Shown here: piece by piece, positions 34,404-43,173 of the stretch
How positions within the stretch are numbered: position 1 is the stretch's first letter
Layout: the number at the start of each line of letters is the position of its first letter
DNA from: Nocardia sp. SYP-A9097
GTDB lineage: Bacteria > Actinomycetota > Actinomycetes > Mycobacteriales > Mycobacteriaceae
NCBI RefSeq assembly: GCF_009649815.1
Contig: NZ_WJIC01000001.1
Location: 558,001-622,000, forward strand
Length of the DNA: 64,000 bases
Direction of reading: 5' to 3'
Notes under the pieces: generated by a model
Databases searched by the model: none
Seen by the model: the letters and a program-made list of their open reading frames with translations, nothing else
What the model was told of the DNA's origin: nothing
Translations under genes and position numbers: made by a program

Positions 34404-36278
34404 ATGAGAATTCAGCCACGACAGCAGATTCTGGGTGTGTGGCGGTCACTCTTGGCCGCCTGCTATCACCAGGGCGAGTGGACATGGGGCGGCCGCAACG
34501 GCTCCAACTCCATCAGCGATGCCGAACAGCTGTTGTGCCTGCTGTATCCGGCCACCGAGCTCCGTGGGTTCGAACTGCACCTGCCGAATCAGATCGCCCC
34601 GGACATCAGGGCGGTACTCGCACCAATGGGTAAGGATGTGCGGATCGGTACCGCCGTCGTCGGATTGCTCGAGGACTACATCACGCGGTACACCGAGGTG
34701 AGCAAGGATGCGGACGGCGTAGTCGCGGACCTTCCGGTCTTCTCCGCCGGCAGCTATTTCGTCACCCAGGACGGCGGGCCGCCCACTCCAGAGCAACTCC
34801 GGCTTGATGTCGTGGACTCCTATTCGATGTCACTCACGTTGTGTCTTGCCGCCCGAAAGTTCTTGATCGGATTCCGCACCGCGCTCGCATCCGAGGTACG
34901 CCGGGATATCCGGGAAGTCTCCCGCCGGGTGGAGATGCTCGACAGCCGCGTCGATACCCGGCTCACCGCGGCGATGGTCGGTCTGGTGCGCAGCTTCGTG
35001 GTCAATACCGTGACGCCGGAATCGGCCGAAGGACAGGCGATGCTGTACATGCTCAACCAAACCGACGCGTCGCAAGAATCTGTCGTGGAAGCCGTATCCG
35101 AACGGCTCGAACGAGTACGTATCCGATTGCGCAATGACGTCACACTCATCCAGACGCCCGGCGTCGATCTGTACGACGAGGATCTGCTGTTCGAATGCGG
35201 GTGGAGTTGGAGCCTGGTCGGTGGCGCCGCACCGATCGACTTCGTAGACATGCCGATTGCGGAGGAGACCGGGTATGCGATCGCCCGGCCGTATCTGCAT
35301 TTCACCGTGGCCGCGTTGGACAGCATCAACAACCTGATCTCTGCGGGTACCCGTGAATTGGACCTGCTGGACGGTCAGCAGCGCCGCTTGGCGGAAGCGT
35401 TGCAGCTGCGCTGGGATTTGGCACAGCGGTACTGGTCGACCATCGCCCGCTTCGGTTCCGGTCGCTGGCCGCTGGAGGATATTCCCTGGCGTACTTCCGT
35501 TGGTGAGGAGTCGGAATACTTCAGTCTCTCGGTGTGCGCTGTACTGATGCAGGATCTTCTCAATCGAGACGCCAGTAATGACGACTTGGACAGGGCCGCA
35601 CCGATTTTTCATGAACTGGCGCGCCGTGGCCGAATCGTGAGCCGGGTCATGGAAGAAGATCCAGCACGTGCGATGCACAGTCCTGGAGTTCGACTGCGCC
35701 TGATCGGTAGCGTTGGTGTCGACAACGGTCCGCCGCTGTCATGGACCGTATCTGACTATGCCCCTACACTTTTGAAGCGAACGCTGCAGGCTGCGAGGCT
35801 ATCCGCCACCATGGAGACGCGGGACGCGCTACTGGAGTTGGCGGCGTTGAGCATGGATCATCTCAATCAACGGGCGTTCCGTGACGGTGCCACCGGTTTG
35901 TGGGATGACCCGAGTCGAATCTTCGGCGGCGACCAAATCACCGAGCCCTCATGGTATTTCACCGAGCGCATGGTCGAATGTCTCGTCGCCGCGGCCCGCA
36001 TGTACGGAGATCCGCCATTGCGCTCACCCGGTCTGGTGGTGCGCGCGCTGGAATTGCTCACCGAAGCCGAGCATCTGCTCAATCAGCAGCTGCTCGATCT
36101 CAGCGAGGTCGACAGTTCCGCCAATCGCACCGCTCTCACGCTCGTTCGCAGCCGACTCGATCGCGCTCGGCGGCTGATCGACAAAACGCCGGGCACCGCA
36201 GCGAGTCTCGCTCAGCAGGCGATGCTGGAACTGGACGAACTCGCCTATGCCCGCATCGATGCGACCAGGAGCCTGTGA
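34404..36278 (+). CDS. SCO2524-family protein, cassette A gene 1
   Basis: 624 aa, of a large uncharacterised actinobacterial family named after S. coelicolor SCO2524. The N-terminus MRIQPRQQILGVWRSLLA and the signature WTWGGRNGSNSISDAEQL are nearly repeated in the cassette B copy. Later blocks LDVVDSYSMSL, LLFECGWSW, RYWSTIARFGSGRWPLED and WYFTERMVECLVAA are also shared. The protein looks soluble and mainly helical, with no signal peptide, membrane helix or recognised catalytic motif. ATG at 34404 has GGGGA about 9 nt upstream. The next gene starts inside its end, so translation is coupled. Function unknown. Confidence 0.75.
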   Translation: MRIQPRQQILGVWRSLLAACYHQGEWTWGGRNGSNSISDAEQLLCLLYPATELRGFELHLPNQIAPDIRAVLAPMGKDVRIGTAVVGLLEDYITRYTEVSKDADGVVADLPVFSAGSYFVTQDGGPPTPEQLRLDVVDSYSMSLTLCLAARKFLIGFRTALASEVRRDIREVSRRVEMLDSRVDTRLTAAMVGLVRSFVVNTVTPESAEGQAMLYMLNQTDASQESVVEAVSERLERVRIRLRNDVTLIQTPGVDLYDEDLLFECGWSWSLVGGAAPIDFVDMPIAEETGYAIARPYLHFTVAALDSINNLISAGTRELDLLDGQQRRLAEALQLRWDLAQRYWSTIARFGSGRWPLEDIPWRTSVGEESEYFSLSVCAVLMQDLLNRDASNDDLDRAAPIFHELARRGRIVSRVMEEDPARAMHSPGVRLRLIGSVGVDNGPPLSWTVSDYAPTLLKRTLQAARLSATMETRDALLELAALSMDHLNQRAFRDGATGLWDDPSRIFGGDQITEPSWYFTERMVECLVAAARMYGDPPLRSPGLVVRALELLTEAEHLLNQQLLDLSEVDSSANRTALTLVRSRLDRARRLIDKTPGTAASLAQQAMLELDELAYARIDATRSL

Positions 36279-37206
36279 CGTGCTTGTGTTCTCCGCGTCC
36301 GACAAGGGCGGTACCGGCCGATCGGTGACCAGCTGCAATATGGCGTACCAGCTGAGCATGGAGGGGCTGAAGGTCGCTTACCTCGACTTCGATTTCGGAT
36401 CACCCACGGCCGGAGCCATTTTCGAGATCAGCCGAGTCGACTGCGGCATCGGCGGCGACGTCGGGATGCATTCGTATTTGCTGGGTGAGGCCGGCTCGGC
36501 GGCGCGTCTCAGTGTGCGCTCGGAGACCGATCGTCCCGAATTGCAGCATTCGAGGCATCCGTCCGGGCGACTGGTGCTGTTCCCCGGTGATGCCGGCGGC
36601 GCTGAATTCTCCGGAACCGATGAGACCGTCACGCGGCGCTGTACCGAACTGCTGGCGGGCTGTGAGGACGAATTCGATGTCACCATGGTGGATTTGAGTG
36701 CGGGCAGGTCCGCCGCACTCACCCTGGCCCTGCAGGCGACCGCCAGGCCGCAATTGGCGTCGGCCGCGGTCCGCTGGCTGGTGTTCCACCGCTGGAGTCG
36801 CCAGCACATTGTTGCAGCCCACGGTCTCGTGCACGGTCCGCACGGTCTGCTCGATGCCGGACAGGAATGCGGCCATCACCGTGGGGAACTGCAGGACGCT
36901 GTGCGTTATGTCCGCACCGCGGTGCCGGCGTTGAATCAAACCGAAGGTCTGCGGCCCGCGCAGGCCGCATGGTTGCAGATACAGGACAACACGCTGACCA
37001 AGGCTGCGGCCAACCGATACCAGCTAGGCGATACCGTAATGCTTGGCGCAACGCCGGTCGAGCCTGTCCTCCAGTGGCGCGAGCAGGTGATACTCGACGA
37101 TGATGTTGCAGCGCAGATCGCCAATCCAGAGACGGTGTCCGCCTTCCGTGAGCTCGCCGCTCTGCTCCGGAGTGAGGCTGTTTGGGAAAGCCTGAGGGAG
37201 TGGTGA
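36259..37206 (+). CDS. SCO2523-family variant P-loop NTPase-like protein, cassette A gene 2
   Basis: 315 aa. The N-terminus has the ParA/MinD-type deviant Walker A motif but reads KGGTGRS (residues 16-22), with arginine replacing the second lysine. The A' motif is LDFDFGSPTAG and the Walker B region is VTMVDLSAGRSAA. The signature first lysine is kept, so nucleotide-dependent dimerisation is possible while hydrolysis may be weak or lost. A C-terminal helix region (PVEPVLQWREQVILDDDV) is conserved with copy B. The start could be ATG 36259 (20-nt overlap, chosen because it aligns with copy B) or GTG 36280. It is probably the switch component of the cassette. Confidence 0.78.
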   Translation: MRPGACDVLVFSASDKGGTGRSVTSCNMAYQLSMEGLKVAYLDFDFGSPTAGAIFEISRVDCGIGGDVGMHSYLLGEAGSAARLSVRSETDRPELQHSRHPSGRLVLFPGDAGGAEFSGTDETVTRRCTELLAGCEDEFDVTMVDLSAGRSAALTLALQATARPQLASAAVRWLVFHRWSRQHIVAAHGLVHGPHGLLDAGQECGHHRGELQDAVRYVRTAVPALNQTEGLRPAQAAWLQIQDNTLTKAAANRYQLGDTVMLGATPVEPVLQWREQVILDDDVAAQIANPETVSAFRELAALLRSEAVWESLREW

Positions 37207-38228
37207 ACTCGGTATCCGATTACAGCGAGGCCAGTGCGGACATTCGGCTGGAGGGGCAGGAACTGTCACACCTGTCCATTGAAGCCGGGCACTTCTTTAT
37301 GGAGGATTTCGGCAGCAACGACGACCGGATCAAGGTCCAGCTGCGGCAGGTCGTACCGCAGATCGCGGCGTATACCGCTGCTGCACAAGCCGAGTTCGGG
37401 CCTGCCGCGCGGGTCAGCACCTGCTTTCTGATCGACGACTATTTCCGGCACGACACCGATCCAACTGTCATCCTCGACGAATTGCTCACCGCGGCAGCCG
37501 AATGCGGTGTGCGTATCGACTATCTGGCTCGCGAGGCGGGCTGCGCCCAGGTCCCCGTGTTCGTCAACGGTGAGCCCACTGCGCGGCCGATCGAGTTGGC
37601 GAGCATGATGGCCGCCCGGGTTGTCCCGGAACCCGAACAGAATGCGACCGGACGTCGCCCGTCGACTATGGAGTCGGGCTGGTTGAGCAACGGCACACGA
37701 TCCTCGGAATTCGCTGTGGCACAGGCAATGCGGGTCGCGCAGTACTGCCCACCGGAGGAGTTCGGCGCGCGAAACCACTCGATCTTCCTGGACGTGCAGT
37801 TGTGGCGGCGGTGGACCGAGAGAGGGGACGGCGGGCAGGTGGAAAGGACCCAGTGGTCGTGTCCTTTCCTTACGTCGATCTGGCAATTGCTGCGGCTGGG
37901 GATGATTCGTGACAGAGGTGCGGTGGTGGCGCAGCCGGCGGAGTGGACCGGCACCTGGCCGAACGATTGGAAGAAGATGCCCGCGGTGGTGAAGCTCAAT
38001 TCCGAGGCCGAGCCGTTCGCCGCCTATCGGGCGGTTTCGATCCTCCCCCACACCTATCTGAGTATCGAACACGCTGTTCGGCTGATTCTCGATCATCTGC
38101 AAATCGATGAAGCCGTCTACCAGCAGGTGCTCGATCGTGGTCGGGTGGAAGAATTTCCGATCTCAGTGCCGCGGGCGGCTACGCATCGCCTGAGCCATGT
38201 CTTCGTCAGTGCGGTCGGAACGACGTGA
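37203..38228 (+). CDS. SCO2522-family protein, cassette A gene 3
   Basis: 341 aa, uncharacterised actinobacterial family. Blocks shared with copy B are LSIEAGHFFMED, EFGPAARVSTCFLIDDYF, IDYLAREAGC, TGRRPSTMESGWL, HSIFLDVQLW, WSCPFLTSIWQLLRLGM and SIEHAVRLILDHLQID. The conserved STC-L-DDYF and SGWL blocks look like an active site or binding surface, but no known fold is recognised. It appears soluble. The GTG at 37203 overlaps the previous stop (GTGA) and has AGGGAG just upstream. Gene order and overlap imply one polycistronic unit with its neighbours. Confidence 0.75.
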   Translation: MNSVSDYSEASADIRLEGQELSHLSIEAGHFFMEDFGSNDDRIKVQLRQVVPQIAAYTAAAQAEFGPAARVSTCFLIDDYFRHDTDPTVILDELLTAAAECGVRIDYLAREAGCAQVPVFVNGEPTARPIELASMMAARVVPEPEQNATGRRPSTMESGWLSNGTRSSEFAVAQAMRVAQYCPPEEFGARNHSIFLDVQLWRRWTERGDGGQVERTQWSCPFLTSIWQLLRLGMIRDRGAVVAQPAEWTGTWPNDWKKMPAVVKLNSEAEPFAAYRAVSILPHTYLSIEHAVRLILDHLQIDEAVYQQVLDRGRVEEFPISVPRAATHRLSHVFVSAVGTT

Positions 38229-39297
38229 TGTGACCGAGCCATTGGTACTGCTGGGTGAGGTTCGTACCGGCCTGCTCCCCACCCTCTCCGCGCTGTCCAC
38301 GGAACAGATGACGGAGTTGCTCAAACTTGTACCGGGGCAGCCGGTCCGGATGTGGCAAAGGCCGTCGGCTCGGGCGATTTCCTCGGATACAGCGGTCGGA
38401 GTCGACTGTCAGTTGGCGACTCCGTCGCACAAGAACGCCAGGGCTATCGGAACGGCAGCTTCTCACGGGGTGATATTGGGCGGCCGGATCGTGCAGAGTT
38501 CGTCCAGCGTGCAGGTGGTTCGGGCGTCGAAGCCCCGCAGGATGGTCTGGCAGCACTATCTCAGTCAGGTCGGCACGATGGAACTGATCAACCGCGTCGG
38601 TGAGGACGGAACGGCCGCAACGGAACTCATCGATGGGTTCCTGCACAACTCCAGAGATGACACGCTCGATCTGGGCTCGATCAGTGATCTGCTGTTCACC
38701 AGGCTGCGCACCGATGCAGGGCTGGGCAATCGCTCGCCGTTTCGGACCAAGCCCACCCGGCTGCGCTGGGCGGCTCGCGTCGAATCAGCCGATGCCAGGG
38801 CCGTATCGCGAGAAGGCTCGCTGGCCTTCCGGTTGCAAGATGAGTCCACTCGGATGGTCTTGATCACCATCCCGCACGCTGCGAATTTGCTGGCTGTGCA
38901 ACGTTTCTGCGAGGACCTGGCCGCGCACGACTGGCTGCTCACCACTCTCGAGGACGTGCTTGCCGGGGTGGAGCAGGAAGAACACCCCCGTGATGTAATC
39001 ACGCGGCTGGCGCCTCCGCTGGAACACCTTGCACACCTATGGATGCCAGGAGCTCATACGCCACCGTCCCTGCGCGAATTTTGGCGGTGGCTGGACGACG
39101 AGCCGGGGTTCTCCCGTCAATGGGCAGTGAAGCTCGGGCAGCTTCGTGACCGGCTCTCCGGCGCTGCTCTGACCCTTGCGTGCGCCGAATCGCCCACGGG
39201 TGTTGGACAACTCACGCCCGGTCCGCACGATCGACTGGTGCGCGAACGCTCGGGGATTGCTGGGGTCATGCGAAACATATTCTGGCGCAACCGATGA
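38197..39297 (+). CDS. SCO2521-family protein, cassette A gene 4
   Basis: 366 aa, uncharacterised actinobacterial family. Shared with copy B are LLGEVRTGLLP near the N-terminus, VGVDC, TRLRWAARV, RFCEDLAAHDWLLTTL and HLWMPGAHTP. Copy A has a C-terminal tail of about 35 residues rich in basic residues (ending GVMRNIFWRNR) that copy B lacks. The ATG at 38197 overlaps gene 3 by 32 nt; GTG at 38230 is an alternative that would abut it. No membrane helix or recognised catalytic motif. An 81-nt gap separates it from cassette B. Confidence 0.73.
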   Translation: MSSSVRSERRDVTEPLVLLGEVRTGLLPTLSALSTEQMTELLKLVPGQPVRMWQRPSARAISSDTAVGVDCQLATPSHKNARAIGTAASHGVILGGRIVQSSSSVQVVRASKPRRMVWQHYLSQVGTMELINRVGEDGTAATELIDGFLHNSRDDTLDLGSISDLLFTRLRTDAGLGNRSPFRTKPTRLRWAARVESADARAVSREGSLAFRLQDESTRMVLITIPHAANLLAVQRFCEDLAAHDWLLTTLEDVLAGVEQEEHPRDVITRLAPPLEHLAHLWMPGAHTPPSLREFWRWLDDEPGFSRQWAVKLGQLRDRLSGAALTLACAESPTGVGQLTPGPHDRLVRERSGIAGVMRNIFWRNR

Positions 39298-39378
39298 CAA
39301 GATGCGGACATAACGGTCACACTGGGGAGGGCGGGTTCGGCGAGGAGCCGTAACGGGTCGGCTCGGGGAGGGGCGGCA

Positions 39379-41223
39379 ATGAGAATTCGACCGCGGCAAC
39401 AACTTCTGGATCTATGGCGGGCGCATCTGGATACCTCGTATCGGGACGGCAAATGGGTCTGGGGTGGCCGCGACGGTAGCAATTCGGTGTGTGATGCCGA
39501 GCAACTGATGTGCCTGCTCTATCCGGCGACCGAGTTGTCGAGCTTCGCCCTGGATCCGGAGCGAATCGCTACCGCTGAGGATGTTGCGTGGGTTATGTCG
39601 GTTCTCGGTGAGGATCTTCAGATCGGCCGACTGCTGGTGCAGGCGATCGAGGAGTTCTTTGATCGCTACACCGATTCCGAGGGTGAGCCGATCTTCGCCG
39701 GCGGCAGCTACTTTCGTGATGTCGGGCAAGGTGAGCCCACCTCCGAGCAGCGCGTACTCGATGTGGTCGATTCCTATTCGATGTCGTTGAGCTTGTGTAT
39801 CTCGGTGCTGCGCTTCGTGCGCGGACTACAGCGCTACCTCAGTGGCGAGGTGCGGCTCGAGGCCGAGCGGCTGGACAAGCGGATCAATGCCGTGACGCCG
39901 CGGGTGCAGGCTCGTCTGACCTCGGCCATGACAGGTCTGATCCGGAGCTTCGTCATTCACACCCCGCACTCCAGTTCTCCTGCCGGACAGGAGATTCTGG
40001 CGCTGGTCAATCAGACGAATGCCGCTCCCAAGGATGTCGTCGCCAACTTCTCCGCCACGCTCGAACGGATCCGAGTGCAGGCGCGCAACGATATTCGGAC
40101 CGGCCAGACTCCCGACACTGACCTGCGGGATGACAACCTGCTCTTCGAATGTGGATGGAGCTGGGGTATCGACGGCAGGGCCGCCGAGGTCGACGGGTCC
40201 CCGATCCGCATCGCCCGGCAGCCCGGGTATGCGGTCACCGAGCCGTATCTCTACTTCACCCTTGTCGCTCTCGATGGCGTGAAAGATCTTTATTCGCAAC
40301 GAACTCAAGAGCCGGACCTGCTCGAGGGTGAGCAACTGGCGCTCGCGGAGTCGTTGAAGAGGCGAGCCGAACTGACCCAGCGCTACTGGTCCACGATCTC
40401 GCGGTTCGGCACCGGCCGCTGGCCGCTGGAGGACCTGCCATGGCGAACCTCCGACGGCAAACAGTCCGACTACTACAGCTTGGCGGTGACCTCCTTCCTG
40501 ATTCTGGATCTGCTGGAACGGGAGTCCACCACCGATCTGGCACGCACCGTCGAGGTTCTCAAACAGCTGGCCCAGCGAGCGCGGATCCTCAACCGGGAAG
40601 TCCCCGACGATCCGGCCGCCATCCTGCACTACCCCGGAATCACCTTGACGCTCAAGGGATCTCAAGCCGTGAACGCGGGGCCGCTGCTGGGCTACCACGT
40701 CGCCGACTTCACCACGCTGCTGCTCAAGCGCAGCCTGGAGGCGGCCCGCCTGGCTCGCGATGTCGATACCCGCGAGCAGCTGTTCGACCTCGCGGCCACG
40801 GCCATGGAGCATATGCAGGATCGGGCCATCAGCCACGGCCGCTCCTCCGGTCTGTGGGACAACCTTGCTCCCACCGACTCCGAGAGTGATCCCGCGCCGT
40901 CATGGTTCCTGACCGAACGCATGATGGAGTGCCTGGTGGTCGCGCACAGCACCTTCTCGCGGCCCCCGCTGGCCACCTCGACGATGGAGAACGCCGCGAT
41001 GGGCAAGATCAGCGAGGCCGATCATCTGCTGAATCAGGAGTTTCTGCAGATCAGTGACGCTGCCTATTCGCCCCGGCGCAAGGAGCTGGAGGCGATCGAA
41101 CAGGCCCTGGACCGGGCGCGAGACATTTCGTCCAAACGTCCGCACACCGCGGAGAGCCTGGCCGCCGACGCATTGCTGCGGCTCAACTCCCTGGCCTATG
41201 CCCGGGAGGACGCCACCCGATGA
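39379..41223 (+). CDS. SCO2524-family protein, cassette B gene 1
   Basis: 614 aa, paralogue of the 624-aa protein at 34404. It has the same start (MRIRPRQQLLDLWRA) and the same signature (VWGGRDGSNSVCDAEQLMC), with LDVVDSYSMSL, LLFECGWSW, RYWSTISRFGTGRWPLED and WFLTERMMECLVV in the same order. The divergence is spread evenly, suggesting an old duplication with both copies kept under selection. GGAGGGG lies 5 nt before the ATG. Its stop overlaps the next start (ATGA). The short gap upstream could hold an internal promoter, but none is clear. Confidence 0.76.
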   Translation: MRIRPRQQLLDLWRAHLDTSYRDGKWVWGGRDGSNSVCDAEQLMCLLYPATELSSFALDPERIATAEDVAWVMSVLGEDLQIGRLLVQAIEEFFDRYTDSEGEPIFAGGSYFRDVGQGEPTSEQRVLDVVDSYSMSLSLCISVLRFVRGLQRYLSGEVRLEAERLDKRINAVTPRVQARLTSAMTGLIRSFVIHTPHSSSPAGQEILALVNQTNAAPKDVVANFSATLERIRVQARNDIRTGQTPDTDLRDDNLLFECGWSWGIDGRAAEVDGSPIRIARQPGYAVTEPYLYFTLVALDGVKDLYSQRTQEPDLLEGEQLALAESLKRRAELTQRYWSTISRFGTGRWPLEDLPWRTSDGKQSDYYSLAVTSFLILDLLERESTTDLARTVEVLKQLAQRARILNREVPDDPAAILHYPGITLTLKGSQAVNAGPLLGYHVADFTTLLLKRSLEAARLARDVDTREQLFDLAATAMEHMQDRAISHGRSSGLWDNLAPTDSESDPAPSWFLTERMMECLVVAHSTFSRPPLATSTMENAAMGKISEADHLLNQEFLQISDAAYSPRRKELEAIEQALDRARDISSKRPHTAESLAADALLRLNSLAYAREDATR

Positions 41224-42176
41224 GAACCCGCGAACCCACATTGGTCTTCGCGACCTCCGACAAGGGCGGTACGGGTCGATCGGTCACGAGCTGCAATATC
41301 GCCTACCGGCTGAGCCTGCGCGGTGACGACGTGGCGTACGTCGACTTCGATTTCGGTTCTCCCACGGCCGGTGCGCTGTTCGAGATCGGTCGGGCCGAAC
41401 GTGGTGTCACCCCGGGTACCGGCATGCACTCGTATCTGCTCGAAGACGTCGGTGAGGCGGCGCGGCTGAATATCGCCCACACCAGCGACAGGAAGCAGCT
41501 GCGCCGTGTTCAGTCCGGCGCGGGGAAGTTGGTGCTCTATCCGGGGGACCTGGGTGGCTCGGAGTTCACCGTATGCGATGACTCGATGGTGAAGCAGGGC
41601 ACCGCCTTGTTCTCGAAGCTGCTGAACGAATTCAGTGTGGTGATAGTCGATCTCAGCGCCGGCCGTTCGGTTGCCTTGAATCTCGCGCTGCGGATTACCG
41701 CCGCGGCCGAGTTGCGGAGCCGGGTGCATCGGTGGCTGGTCTATCACCGTTGGACTCGCCAGCATGTGCTAGCGGCCGGCGGCCTGGTGTACGGCGACAA
41801 CGGGCTGCTCGATCATGGGGAAGAGTGGGGACACAATCGCGAGGCGCTGCTCGCCTCGACCCGCTGTGTGCGCACCGCGGTGGCAGCCACGGACCGGACC
41901 CGCAACACTCCCGATCGGACCCGCGACGCGGATCGCCCGGAACAGAACACCTGGCTGGACGAGCAGGCCATCGCATTGCAGGAACTCGCGATGGCGAATG
42001 GTCTCGGTGCGGCCATGGTGTTGGGTCAGACGCCGATCGAGCCGATGCTGCAGTGGCGTGAACAGGTGATCCTGGACGTCGATGTGAATGCTCGAATCGC
42101 CAATGAGGCGACGGCGGATGCGTACATGCGCTTGGCGCGGCGGCTGACCGACAAGTCGACGTGGGATATCGAGTAA
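41220..42176 (+). CDS. SCO2523-family variant P-loop NTPase-like protein, cassette B gene 2
   Basis: 318 aa, paralogue of the protein at 36259. In the 49 residues from LVF at the start to FEI, 39 are identical by eye, including the whole P-loop region SDKGGTGRSVTSCN with arginine at residue 20. The A' motif is VDFDFGSPTAG and the Walker B region VVIVDLSAGRSVA. Conservation of the lysine-to-arginine change in both copies shows it is a family trait, not an error. It has an extra polar stretch (DRTRNTPDRTRDADRPEQN) before the C-terminal domain. Start overlaps gene 1 (ATGA), stop overlaps gene 3 (TAATG). Confidence 0.8.
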   Translation: MRTREPTLVFATSDKGGTGRSVTSCNIAYRLSLRGDDVAYVDFDFGSPTAGALFEIGRAERGVTPGTGMHSYLLEDVGEAARLNIAHTSDRKQLRRVQSGAGKLVLYPGDLGGSEFTVCDDSMVKQGTALFSKLLNEFSVVIVDLSAGRSVALNLALRITAAAELRSRVHRWLVYHRWTRQHVLAAGGLVYGDNGLLDHGEEWGHNREALLASTRCVRTAVAATDRTRNTPDRTRDADRPEQNTWLDEQAIALQELAMANGLGAAMVLGQTPIEPMLQWREQVILDVDVNARIANEATADAYMRLARRLTDKSTWDIE

Positions 42177-43171
42177 TGCCGCAGCCAACCTATCGTGAGT
42201 CATCAGAGGAATCTGCCATCGCGCCGCTACCCATGGCCCATCTGTCGATCGAGATCGGTCACTTCTCGCTCGACGAGATTCGCTATGAGACCGATCGGAT
42301 TCGGGCCGAGTTCCGGCGCGCCGTTCCGCTGGTGCGGGCATTCACCGAATCGGCTCGCGTCGAGTTCGGTCCGGACGCCAGGGTCAGCACCTGCTATCTG
42401 ATGGACGACTATTTCCAGACCGCCATCGAACCGGCCAAGGTACTCGACCGCCTGCTCGATGTCGCCGCGGATGCCGGATTGCCCATCGATTATCTGGCCA
42501 GGGAGTCGGGCTGCCACGAGGCCCCGGTATTCGCCGCCGGAGTCGCTGTGGGAGCGCCGATTCCGGTCGCCCAAATGGTGGCCGCCCGCCTGGTCGCCCA
42601 ACCCGAGGACGAGGAGACGGCCACCGGGCGACGCCCGCCGACTACCGAATCGGGCTGGCTGTGCAATGGGCGACGAGAACGGACCGGCATCTCCCGATCG
42701 TCCATGCATCGCGAAACCTACCGTCCCGCACAGGAATACGGCCGCCGCGAACATTCGATCTTTCTGGATGTGGAGCTGTGGCACGACCGGGACGAGTTCC
42801 GGCGCTGGTCGTGTCCGTTCCTCGCGGCGGTATGGCAACTGCTGCGGTTGGGCATGCTCCGCTATCACGGTGCGGCGGTGGTGGAACCGCAGCAGTGGTC
42901 GGCGACTCGGGAATGGCCGGGTGGTTGGAAGGATCTGCCGCCGGTGGTGCGGCTCAATCAGGACGCCGCCCCGTTCACGGCGTATCGGACACTGTCCATG
43001 CTGCCCAAGCGGTATCTGCCGATCGAGCACGCGGTGCGCCTCATCCTCGACCATCTCGCCATCGATGACGACGTGGCCAGTTATGTTGCCGCGCAGGGGC
43101 GCGCGGAGCAGGTTACGGTGCCTTCCAAGGTTGTCGAACGCGTCGGGCATCTGCTACTCGACGGGACCTGA
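42176..43171 (+). CDS. SCO2522-family protein, cassette B gene 3
   Basis: 331 aa, paralogue of the protein at 37203. The blocks LSIEIGHFSLDE, EFGPDARVSTCYLMDDYF, IDYLARESGC, TGRRPPTTESGWL, HSIFLDVELW, WSCPFLAAVWQLLRLGM and PIEHAVRLILDHLAID are conserved in order. It looks soluble and globular, with no recognised fold. The ATG at 42176 overlaps the stop of gene 2 by one base, and gene 4 follows after 2 nt, so the cassette is a tight operon. Confidence 0.76.
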   Translation: MPQPTYRESSEESAIAPLPMAHLSIEIGHFSLDEIRYETDRIRAEFRRAVPLVRAFTESARVEFGPDARVSTCYLMDDYFQTAIEPAKVLDRLLDVAADAGLPIDYLARESGCHEAPVFAAGVAVGAPIPVAQMVAARLVAQPEDEETATGRRPPTTESGWLCNGRRERTGISRSSMHRETYRPAQEYGRREHSIFLDVELWHDRDEFRRWSCPFLAAVWQLLRLGMLRYHGAAVVEPQQWSATREWPGGWKDLPPVVRLNQDAAPFTAYRTLSMLPKRYLPIEHAVRLILDHLAIDDDVASYVAAQGRAEQVTVPSKVVERVGHLLLDGT

Positions 43172-43173
43172 CC

